A DNA stretch of 6,920 bases from an uncultured Caulobacteraceae bacterium (GTDB taxonomy: Bacteria; Pseudomonadota; Alphaproteobacteria; Caulobacterales; Caulobacteraceae): positions 1 to 6,920 of the forward strand of contig CALEOQ010000556.1 of assembly GCA_937910255.1 (NCBI GenBank), in the 5' to 3' direction. Below are positions 1-5,576 of this stretch, piece by piece (within the stretch, counting starts at the first letter, position 1; every line of letters starts with the position of its first letter). Made by a program: the position numbers and the translations under genes. Under the pieces are notes generated by a model, which saw only the letters and a list, made by a program, of their open reading frames with translations, was not told where the DNA came from and did no database searches.

Positions 1-19
1 GCGTGTGCTCTTCCGATCT
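1..19. other. Illumina read-2 adapter remnant (left end)
   Basis: Positions 2-19 read CGTGTGCTCTTCCGATCT, the 3' end of the standard Illumina P7-side (read 2) adapter. Position 1 is G where the adapter has A. The M16 peptidase reading frame runs into this sequence, so its lack of a stop codon here is a library or assembly artefact and not a biological truncation. The genomic insert starts at about position 20. Confidence 0.97.
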
Positions 20-20
20 G

Positions 21-2591
21 GGCGTCGAGCTGGTTCAGCATGGGTCGGCGGGCCAGTTCTAAGGCCTCGGCCGTGGGCGGCGCGGCGACGAAGCCGGCGG
101 CGGTATGGCGCACGGTCTCAATGACCTCGTCCAGGCGGCGCGCCTCAGGCGTCACCTCCGCATAGAGGGCGATGTCATGGGGTTCCGTCAGACGGCCGTC
201 GAGCTGGGCGGTGGGGGAATAGGTGCGCCCCTGCCGCCGGCGGGTCTCCTCGACCACGGCGGTCTCCAGCAGGGCGGTCAGGACCATGGCCGCGGCCCGC
301 GCCTCGATCGGGCCGATCGCCGGCCGCGTCCAATAGAGGTGGGCGGCGCTGCGCCCGGCCGGACCCTGATGGGTCACTTCGATCGGTCGCGGCGGCGCGG
401 CGGAATAGTCGAGGGGCGGACGTTCAGGTCCCGGCCGGTGCGGCGGCCGGGCCGGGCGCGCGCCCAGGGAGCGGGCGGCCAGCAGGATCGCATCGTCTTC
501 GCTGATATCCCCCACCAGGGTCAGCTCCACCGGGCCGGTGGTGAGGAAGGGCGTCAGGGCGGCCTTCAGGTCCGCAGGGTCGAGACGGCGATAGGTGTCC
601 GGGTCGGCGGCCGCGCCGGCGGTGTCGGGCCAGATGGTCCGGGCGAAGGCGGTCTCGACGGCCTCGACCGGGTTCAGCCGGGCCTCCTGTTCCAGGCTCG
701 CCGCCAGCAGGGCCAGGGAGTCGGCCAGTTCGGCGTCGAAGCCCGGGGTGATGAGATGGGTCATGATCACCGCCATATGGGCCGGCGTCTGACTGGCGAA
801 GCTCTGGGCGCTCACCACCAGGCCGGCTTCGGAGAGGCTGGCCTCGAAGTCCCAGTCCCACTCGGCGTTCAATTCCTGCAGGGCGCCGAAGCTGCGACCC
901 TCCACCCCGGCCGCGGGCAGGACGGCGGCGGCGGCGGAGGCGAGCACGAAGGCCTCGGGGCTGAGCTCCCGGCCGCCAGGCCCCATCCGGATGCGGATCT
1001 GCACGAAGCCCGGCGCATTTTCGGTGGCCATGTGCTTCAGCACCAGGCCGTTGGCGAAGGTCACCCGCACCACCCCCTGGGCCAGGACCTCCCGGCGCAC
1101 CACCCGGCCCTCGGGGCCGAAGTCGTAGATCAGGGGCTCCGGCGGCGGGAAGGAGGCCGCCAGGGGGGCGGCGGCGCCCGCGCGCCAGCCGGCCGTCACG
1201 GCGGGCGCCGACACGCCGGTGTCCTCGACCGAGAGGGTCGGCGGCGTGGCCTCGGGCCATAGGGCCTCGAAGTCGGCGACAAGGGCCTCGGGCGTCAGGC
1301 CCGAGGCGACGCGGCTGATCTGGCGCATGGTCTGATGGGGGGCGAGGAAGGGCCGTCCATATTCTTCGTGACGGATCAGCTCGTCGGCCATCTCCGCGGC
1401 CGTGGCGCTGGCGTAGCTGGGCAGGGCGCCACGCGCATAGGCCCGCTGGCTGGCCACCGCGGCGTCGATCTCGGCCTGGGTCGGCCCCTCGGCGGCGAAA
1501 CTGCGCAGGGTCGCCTGGGCCAGCCGCAAGCCCTCCAGCCCCCTTTGCGGGGCGTGGGTCGCGCGGGCGCAGGCCACCTGGCGGGTTTCGTACCAGTTCG
1601 GCCCCTCGAACCCCAGATAGTAGATCCCCGGGGTCGCGGCCGCCGCCCGGCTCAGGCGCTGGTTGACGATGCTGAGCAGGAGGGTCTCACGCAGCTCGTC
1701 GGCCGGATCATAGACGTCATCCTCGGCCACAGGGGTGTTGCGACAGGCCAGGCTCTGGGCCGGCAGGCGGCCAGGCGTCAGGACCAGAGCCACCGGCGTC
1801 CTCGGCGGCTCGGGCGCAGGGGTGGTCGGAATCCGGGGGCGCGCGCCGGCGCCGGCCCAGCCGCCGAGGCGGCGCTCCAGCTCGGCCGCCATGTCATCGG
1901 CATCGAGGTTTCCGGTGACGATGATGACGCTGCGGTCGGGGCGATACCACTTGGCGTGGAAGGCCCTCAGATCCTCCGGCGTCAGGGCGTTCAGGGTGGC
2001 CACGGACCCGGCCGGGGTCAGATTGTCCTCGGGCCGGAAGTGGAAGCTGGTCTCTTGTTCGTCCGTGGCGTCGCCCGAGCGCAGCCGGTCCAGGCGTTCG
2101 GCCAGGACGACCCCCCGTTCGGCGGCCACTTCCTCGGGGCGGAACAGCTGGCCATCCCCCACGTCGCGCAGCCAGTCGAGGCCGCGGGCCATGTTGGCCG
2201 CGTCGGGGGTCGGCAGGTCCAGGTGATAGGTGGTGGTCCAGCGGCCGGTGAAGGCGTTGTGATCCCAGCCGGACGCAGCGCCGGCCTGGGCCATCACCTG
2301 CTCGATCTCGCCATCGGCGAAGTTGCGGGTGGAGCGGAAGGCCATGTGCTCGACGAAGTGGGCGACCCCGCGGTTGTCCGCGCCCTCGGCCTGGCTGCCG
2401 GCCTGAACCATCAGGCGGAACGAGACGCCGTCGGCGCCGGCCATGGGCAGGATCATATAGGCCAGCCCGTTGGACAGCTCGCCCCGCACCAGGTCGGGAT
2501 GCTCGTCCTGGGCCGAGGTTGGGCCTGCGCAGCTTCCCACCGACAGGGCGATCCAGCCTGCAAGGATGCACTTCGCCCAGAATCGTCCCAC
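21..2591 (-). CDS. M16-family zinc metallopeptidase, predicted lipoprotein (3' end missing)
   Basis: This is an insulinase/pitrilysin-type zinc peptidase of the long, two-module PqqL-like kind (usually over 900 residues). 857 codons are visible, uninterrupted, and the C-terminus is lost at the adapter junction. The inverted zinc motif HxxEH is HFVEH at residues 78-82, with Glu81 the likely base. The third ligand is probably Glu158 in AERGVV, at the family's spacing of 76 after the second His. An Arg784/Tyr791 pair (R-x6-Y, in RRRQGRTYS) matches the substrate-binding Arg/Tyr of the C-terminal M16 module. The chosen start is GTG at 2591-2589. It follows a G-rich stretch that could be a ribosome site, lies 45 bases after an in-frame TAG (2639-2637), and gives a hydrophobic signal peptide ending in lipobox SVGSC, with lipidated Cys21. 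The mature protein is expected in the periplasm, membrane-anchored, degrading peptides. The natural substrate cannot be read from the sequence. It is the last minus-strand gene in the window, 110 bp after the GNAT gene. Confidence 0.93.
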
Positions 2592-2638
2592 GAACCGCCC
2601 CCCGCCAGCCCGAACAAAACAGAAACGCCCGAAGCTCT

Positions 2639-2670
2639 ACCTACAATAGGTTGTCGGGACTCGCCAACCC
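2639..2670 (-). promoter_or_regulatory. Possible promoter of the M16 gene with a small inverted repeat
   Basis: On the minus strand TTGGCG (2670-2665) is followed after 13 bases by TATTGT (2651-2646). This is loosely like the Caulobacter housekeeping promoter, whose elements sit closer than in E. coli. The -10-like element overlaps a perfect short inverted repeat, ACCTA-CAA-TAGGT (2639-2651), which could be an operator. Transcription would start some 50 bases before the GTG start at 2591. The match is weak, and read-through from the GNAT gene is equally possible. Confidence 0.25.
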
Positions 2671-2701
2671 CTGTTGCGCCGGTTGCCTGCGGGGCCCGGA
2701 C

Positions 2702-3019
2702 TCAGTCCAGGCCCAGGCTCTTGCGATAGTCGGGGTGCAGCAGGTCCTGATATTCTTCGTGCCGCTTGATATAGCTGGCGAAGAAGGGGCAGACCGGCAT
2801 CACCGCCTGGCCGTGCTCGCGGGCGTAGTCCAGGCCTGCGCGGACCAGTTTGGAGCCCACGCCCTTGCCCTCGAAGGCCGGCGGCACCTCGGTGTGGGGA
2901 AAGAGGATGCCGGTCTTCAGCAGCCGGTATTCGGCATAGGCCACGTCGTCCCCGACGCGGATCTCGAACCGTCGGTCATCGGTATTGTTGATCACCGGCA
3001 GGTCATCGGGGTCGGCCAT
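2702..3019 (-). CDS. GNAT-fold N-acetyltransferase, NATD1/YjdJ type
   Basis: This is a 105-residue single-domain protein of the compact GCN5-related acetyltransferase group that includes bacterial YjdJ and eukaryotic NATD1. The acetyl-CoA loop is visible as EGKGVGSKL at residues 50-58. The group's characteristic C-terminal signature is CPFF (77-80) followed by YIKRHEEY (83-90). The N-terminal half (INNTDDRRFEI, then AEYRL) is the usual first beta strands. The length is normal for the group. I chose ATG at 3019-3017 because a clear AGGAG lies 6 bases upstream; a longer reading from 3112 would run back through the terminator hairpin and has no support. The substrate is unknown for most members. 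The gene lies just after the UrcA-gene terminator and 110 bp before the M16 gene, so it may have its own weak promoter or depend on read-through. Family assignment is firm; specific function is not. Confidence 0.88.
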   Translation of the reverse strand: MADPDDLPVINNTDDRRFEIRVGDDVAYAEYRLLKTGILFPHTEVPPAFEGKGVGSKLVRAGLDYAREHGQAVMPVCPFFASYIKRHEEYQDLLHPDYRKSLGLD

Positions 3020-3025
3020 GGCGGG

Positions 3026-3030
3026 CTCCT
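3026..3030 (-). promoter_or_regulatory. Ribosome binding site of the GNAT gene
   Basis: AGGAG on the minus strand sits 6 bases before ATG 3019-3017. It fixes this start over the upstream in-frame ATG at 3112. Confidence 0.8.
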
Positions 3031-3073
3031 GGAACGGGTTGAGCCCCCAAAGAAGCACGGGTCCCGGGCGCAA

Positions 3074-3101
3074 GAAAGGCCGACGTCGCCGTCGGCCTTT
3101 C
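3074..3101 (-). terminator. Rho-independent-type terminator after the UrcA-family gene
   Basis: A perfect 12-bp stem, GAAAGGCCGACG (3074-3085) with CGTCGGCCTTTC (3090-3101), closes a 4-base loop, TCGC. On the minus strand the 3' arm ends in CTTTCTT, a short U-rich tail. It lies about 50 bp after the UrcA gene's TAA and just before the GNAT gene, so it most likely ends the UrcA transcript. Confidence 0.8.
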
Positions 3102-3123
3102 CAGAGGACCAAGAGGGTCGCAG

Positions 3124-3142
3124 AAGCTCCGGTCAGGAGCTT
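3124..3142 (-). repeat. Second hairpin in the UrcA gene 3' region
   Basis: The inverted repeat AAGCTCC (3124-3130) / GGAGCTT (3136-3142) has a 5-base loop. It begins 11 bases after the stop codon at 3153-3155. With the larger terminator stem it would give the transcript two tandem 3' hairpins. There is no T-run after it, so it is not a complete terminator by itself. Confidence 0.5.
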
Positions 3143-3152
3143 TCAGGTCAGC

Positions 3153-3437
3153 TTAGCGCTGGGCCAGCTCGATGCCGGCCACGGCGGCCAGTTCGGCGTC
3201 GCCGACCTTTTGCAGGGTGGCTTCCACCGTCGACTTCACGCAGCGGGCCTGGGCGGCCTGGCGGAAGGTTTCGCTGGTGGTTTCACGCAGGCAGACCGAG
3301 CGGGCGGCGCCCTGGATGTCGGCGTGGATTTGCTCGGCCGACTTGCCGGCGAGGGAGACCTTCACGCCTTGGGCGAAGGCCGGAGCGGAGATGGAGACGG
3401 CCGCGACGGCGGCGAGAGCAGCGATACGAGCGATCAT
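3153..3437 (-). CDS. UrcA-family small secreted protein
   Basis: This is a 94-residue protein with a clear Sec signal peptide: MIARIA, then an Ala/Val-rich core, with cleavage after AFA at residue 22. The mature part is about 72 residues and carries the two-cysteine pattern of UrcA-family proteins, Cys49 in RSVCL and Cys66 in ARCV, separated by a helix-like stretch. The cysteines probably form a disulfide in the periplasm. The family is named after a Caulobacter gene induced by uranium; the biochemical role of the proteins is not known. ATG 3437-3435 is chosen because it begins the signal peptide, with GGGAA 8 bases upstream. The open frame continues upstream to 3614, but that part is charged, lacks signal-peptide character and covers the regulatory region. 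The gene is monocistronic, between a 193-bp upstream region and a strong terminator. Many genomes hold several paralogues, so I give no symbol. Confidence 0.87.
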   Translation of the reverse strand: MIARIAALAAVAAVSISAPAFAQGVKVSLAGKSAEQIHADIQGAARSVCLRETTSETFRQAAQARCVKSTVEATLQKVGDAELAAVAGIELAQR

Positions 3438-3458
3438 TTTTTCAGTTCCCGAAAAGGG

Positions 3459-3472
3459 GGTTGATGACAACC
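3459..3472. repeat. Short inverted repeat in the UrcA gene leader
   Basis: GGTTG (3459-3463) and CAACC (3468-3472) flank ATGA. The repeat lies 22-35 bases upstream of the UrcA start codon, so it would be in the 5' untranslated region if the promoter at 3541-3570 is right. It could be a leader hairpin or a weak operator; I see no T-run. Confidence 0.35.
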
Positions 3473-3540
3473 ACTTTGCGGGGCGTTCCTCTGGCGGCCT
3501 TCGTCGTCGATATGCGTCGTTGCCGGCCGCCTTGAGACAG

Positions 3541-3570
3541 GTCTTAGCCGCCCTTTCCCCTGGGTCACAA
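3541..3570 (-). promoter_or_regulatory. Candidate promoter of the UrcA-family gene
   Basis: On the minus strand TTGTGA (3570-3565) is followed by GCTAAGAC (3548-3541). The latter is close to the Caulobacter housekeeping -10 pattern GCTANAWC, with one mismatch. The hexamer spacing is about 17. It would give a leader of roughly 100 bases. Inverted repeats lie immediately upstream, as expected for an activator-controlled promoter. This is pattern matching only. Confidence 0.4.
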
Positions 3571-3579
3571 GCTACAATT

Positions 3580-3605
3580 TTGCGACGCAACATCGCAGTG
3601 TTGCG
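3580..3605. promoter_or_regulatory. Cluster of TTGCG half-sites, possible operator upstream of the UrcA gene
   Basis: TTGCG (3580-3584) and CGCAA (3586-3590) form an 11-bp palindrome around one base. CGCAACA (3586-3592) also pairs with TGTTGCG (3599-3605), giving a 7-bp inverted repeat with a 6-base spacer. The two same-direction TTGCG copies start 21 bp apart, about two helical turns. The cluster is 10-40 bp upstream of the candidate -35 element, a typical position for a DNA-binding activator. It is also 26-51 bp past the histidine phosphatase stop, so a transcript-end hairpin is the alternative, although no U-run follows. Confidence 0.4.
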
Positions 3606-3630
3606 CTGCGGCATGATCGGGCGCCGCTGG

Positions 3631-4218
3631 TCAGGTTTTAGGCGCCGGGGACTCTGGCCAGGGGATGAGCGGCTCCAGAAGCCTGTAGGTGGAGGCGTCG
3701 AGCACCGCCACGCCCGGCAGGGTCAGGTCGCGCCACACCTCGAGCGGGTCGATGGGGTTATGCGCCGCGATGAAGGCGCTCATGGCCGCGCCGTGCGTGA
3801 TGACGGCGACCGCGCCGTCCGTGGACCTGCGGGCCGCGACGTCGATCGCCGCCTGGAACCGCATCAGGACGCTGTGGGCCGACTCGCTTCCGATCACTGT
3901 CGCGTCGGGGTGGGCGAAGAAGGCCGCGATGCGCGCCTCAAGGACGCCTGGCGCCACGAAGCCCAGGCCTGTGCGGTCGTTCTCCTGCAGGCCATCCAAG
4001 GGGCGGAAGGGCAGCTCCAGCGTCATGGCGACCAGGGCGGCGGTCTCCAGGGTCTTGGGCTCGGGGCTGGCGAAGATGCTGGCCACGCCCCTGGAGCGAC
4101 AGCCCTCGGCCAGCCAGTCGCACCGTGCGCGTCCCGCCGCCGACAGGACCCAGCGGTGGGAGATCACCTCCGGCGTGATCTCCGGGGGCGCATGCTTGAT
4201 CAGGAGGAGTTCGCCCAT
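3631..4218 (-). CDS. Histidine phosphatase superfamily protein (phosphoglycerate mutase-like fold)
   Basis: This is a 195-residue protein of the histidine phosphatase (branch 1) superfamily, which moves phosphate through a phospho-His intermediate. Visible elements in order: IKHA at residues 7-10 (the RHG motif; nucleophile His9), SPEPKTLETA at 51-60 (the SxxxRAxxTA motif), Glu79 in LQEND as likely acid, and THG at 141-143 with the second catalytic His142. Both arginines that normally hold the phosphate, in RHG and in the second motif, are lysines here (Lys8 and Lys55). The paired change and otherwise intact motifs suggest a distinct subfamily, not a dead copy. No signal peptide is seen, so it is probably cytoplasmic. 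The start is ATG 4218-4216, which leaves only one residue or so of slack before the first strand; its ribosome site is weak. It follows the methyltransferase stop by 24 bp and is the last gene of the three-gene cluster. The substrate cannot be told. Confidence 0.88.
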   Translation of the reverse strand: MGELLLIKHAPPEITPEVISHRWVLSAAGRARCDWLAEGCRSRGVASIFASPEPKTLETAALVAMTLELPFRPLDGLQENDRTGLGFVAPGVLEARIAAFFAHPDATVIGSESAHSVLMRFQAAIDVAARRSTDGAVAVITHGAAMSAFIAAHNPIDPLEVWRDLTLPGVAVLDASTYRLLEPLIPWPESPAPKT

Positions 4219-4242
4219 GGTTCAGTACGGCCCTTGCCAGGA

Positions 4243-5001
4243 TCAGGCTGGACGCCAGTCGGCGACGAGCGTGTAGGCCCCTGGAAGGGTCGGATCGTTC
4301 CAGTCGGGGTGCTCCTGGAACGCCTTTACTCGGAAGCCCGCGGCCAGCGCCGCCCCCAGGACCTCGGCCAGGGTCCAGAACCGGTACTGGCATTCTCCAA
4401 GGACCCGACCCTCGCCGGTCGGGTCGGGCACGGGCGCCCGGACGAGGTCAGCGGAAAAGTAGTCCGTCGCCTGCCCGGGATAGGCCGGGAACAGCTTGCG
4501 CTGGACGGGGTGGAATTCATGCAGGACCAGCGTTGCGCCCGCGTCGCAGAGCCGCCCCATGACCCGGAAGAAGGCCGCGATATCGAGATGGTAGTGGAGG
4601 ATGCCGAGCTCCATGACCAAGGCGTCGAATGCGCCCAGGCCAAGATCGGCCGCCGCCATGATGTCGGACAGGACGTAGTCGAGGCCCACCTGAGCCGCGC
4701 TCGCCAGTTCGGCGGCGTAGCGCCGATTGTCTTCGGCGAAATCAATGACAGTCACCTGCGCGCCCAAGAGGGCGAGGCTGACGGCGAGGCGGCCGTGCGA
4801 CCCCTGCACGTTGCAGATTCGCTTTCCAGCGACCGAGCCCAGGTGGGGGAGGATGCGCCGCGCAGCCTTTTCCGGGTCGGTGCGCAGACGTAGGGCTTCG
4901 TCCGCCGGAGCGCCCAGGGCCGTCCGCCACGCCTGATAGCGTGCGGCGTTCCAGGCGGCTCTGTTGGTCTCTGTAATGTCGGCCGCGCCCTCGGAGTTCA
5001 C
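4243..5001 (-). CDS. Class I SAM-dependent methyltransferase
   Basis: This is a 252-residue protein with the Rossmann-type methyltransferase layout. The N-terminal helix has the familiar NRAAWNAARY (residues 13-22). Motif I is ICNVQGSHGR at 62-71, an unusual form of the glycine loop where most relatives have D-x-G-x-G. Strand 2 ends in the acidic Asp87 (VTVIDFAE), which would bind the SAM ribose. LSDI at 111-114 fits motif III, and VMELGILHY at 129-137 fits motif IV. The C-terminal part (YFSADLV, then CQYRFWTLAEV) resembles small-molecule methyltransferases, but the substrate is unknown. The start is GTG at 5001-4999, with GGAGGGG 6 bases upstream, inside the end of the thioesterase gene. Only 3 bases separate the thioesterase TAG from this GTG, so the two are probably translationally coupled. 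No in-frame ATG occurs before residue 115. Confidence 0.87.
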   Translation of the reverse strand: MNSEGAADITETNRAAWNAARYQAWRTALGAPADEALRLRTDPEKAARRILPHLGSVAGKRICNVQGSHGRLAVSLALLGAQVTVIDFAEDNRRYAAELASAAQVGLDYVLSDIMAAADLGLGAFDALVMELGILHYHLDIAAFFRVMGRLCDAGATLVLHEFHPVQRKLFPAYPGQATDYFSADLVRAPVPDPTGEGRVLGECQYRFWTLAEVLGAALAAGFRVKAFQEHPDWNDPTLPGAYTLVADWRPA

Positions 5002-5004
5002 CGC

Positions 5005-5394
5005 CTACCCCTCCACGGTCATCTGGGTCTGGATGACCAGGGCCAGCAGCCTGCCGGTCTCGTCGGTGATGCGGGTCTGCCAGACGCTGGAGCGGCGGCC
5101 GATGTGTAGCGGCGTGGCCTCGCCGGTGATGGTGGAGCCGACCTTGGCCGAGCCCAGGAAGTTGGTCTTGCTCTCCAGGGTCGTGGTGCGCGCGCCGGCC
5201 GGCAGGTTGAGGAAGCCGCCGATGGCGCCCAGGGCGTCTGCAAACGCCATGAAGGCGCCCCCGTGCAGGATGCCGCCGGCGGTGCAGAGATCCTCGCGGA
5301 CGGCGAGCGTCCCCACCACCCGGTCCTTGGCCCGCTCAAGGATCTGAAGACCCATCAGGTCGGCGAATGGCATGCCGGTGGTCGGCGGGTTCAT
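5005..5394 (-). CDS. PaaI-family hotdog thioesterase
   Basis: This is a 129-residue single hotdog-fold protein, likely a cytoplasmic acyl-CoA thioesterase acting as a tetramer like other PaaI/ACOT13-type enzymes. The signature HGG is at residues 44-46 (AGGILHGGAFMAFAD). Asp53 lies seven residues after it, at the place of the catalytic acid of ACOT13-like members. The Asn that usually precedes HGG by six residues is replaced by Thr38 in LCTAGG. ESKTNFLG (74-81) and the closing strands WQTRITDE and LALVIQTQMTV are typical. ATG 5394-5392 has GGGAGA 8 bases upstream. It is the first gene of the likely operon thioesterase-methyltransferase-histidine phosphatase and is divergent from asd across 182 bp. 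The acyl substrate (aryl-acetyl, hydroxybenzoyl or fatty acyl) cannot be told from the sequence. Confidence 0.9.
   Translation of the reverse strand: MNPPTTGMPFADLMGLQILERAKDRVVGTLAVREDLCTAGGILHGGAFMAFADALGAIGGFLNLPAGARTTTLESKTNFLGSAKVGSTITGEATPLHIGRRSSVWQTRITDETGRLLALVIQTQMTVEG
5008..5014 (-). promoter_or_regulatory. Ribosome binding site of the methyltransferase gene
   Basis: GGAGGGG on the minus strand ends 6 bases before GTG 5001-4999. It decides this non-ATG start and lies within the last codons of the thioesterase gene, which suggests coupled translation. Confidence 0.75.
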
Positions 5395-5402
5395 GGCCTC
5401 GT

Positions 5403-5439
5403 TCTCCCTCGTCTGGCCCCGGCGTCTCTCGCCGCCGGG
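5403..5439 (-). promoter_or_regulatory. Thioesterase leader: ribosome site and GC hairpin
   Basis: GGGAGA (5408-5403 on the minus strand) lies 8 bases before the thioesterase ATG. Just upstream is an inverted repeat, CCCGGCG (5418-5424) / CGCCGGG (5433-5439), with an 8-base loop, which could fold in the mRNA leader. On the minus strand TAGGAT (5457-5452) is a possible -10 element, but I find no good -35 partner. Confidence 0.3.
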
Positions 5440-5513
5440 TTGCGCGGGGCCATCCTAGCCCCTAGGTGAAGGGGGACGAAGCCGCGGCCGGTCGGGCCGA
5501 TGCGGCGGCGCGC

Positions 5514-5542
5514 TTGCGCGCGTTCATGCGGCGGCGTAACCA
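5514..5542 (+). promoter_or_regulatory. Weak candidate promoter for asd
   Basis: TTGCGC (5514-5519) and TAACCA (5537-5542) are 17 bases apart, 35 bases before the asd start. The -10 match is poor. It is offered only as the best-placed pair in the 182-bp divergent intergenic region. Confidence 0.22.
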
Positions 5543-5563
5543 ACGCACCGCCTTACAACATTC

Positions 5564-5568
5564 AGGAG
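5564..5568 (+). promoter_or_regulatory. Ribosome binding site of asd
   Basis: AGGAG lies 8 bases before ATG 5577-5579. It fixes this start over an in-frame GTG at 5466 that would add 37 residues outside the family's usual N-terminus. Confidence 0.88.
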
Positions 5569-5576
5569 AGACTTTG

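Noticed and set aside
105..1262. Long plus-strand open frame of 385 residues opposite the M16 gene
   Set aside because: Composition is Gly/Arg-rich with no recognisable domain, and the opposite strand carries a clear M16 peptidase. It is a shadow frame typical of GC-rich DNA.
1335..2729. Plus-strand open frame of 464 residues across the M16 N-terminal half and the intergenic region
   Set aside because: It is antisense to the zinc-motif region, crosses the M16 promoter area, has no domain, and matches the codon-phase shadow of the real gene.
3438..3614. N-terminal extension of the UrcA-family protein to 3614
   Set aside because: It would bury the signal peptide at residue 60 and cover the likely promoter and repeats.
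3172..4893. Plus-strand open frame of 573 residues spanning three minus-strand genes
   Set aside because: It runs antisense through the UrcA-family gene, a regulatory region, the histidine phosphatase and the methyltransferase, all with clear family motifs. Low-complexity, Gly/Arg-rich composition.
5466..5576. Upstream GTG start for asd adding 37 residues
   Set aside because: The extension is Ala/Arg-rich with no match to the family N-terminus, while AGGAG and the MGYRVAVVGATG start at 5577 fit exactly.
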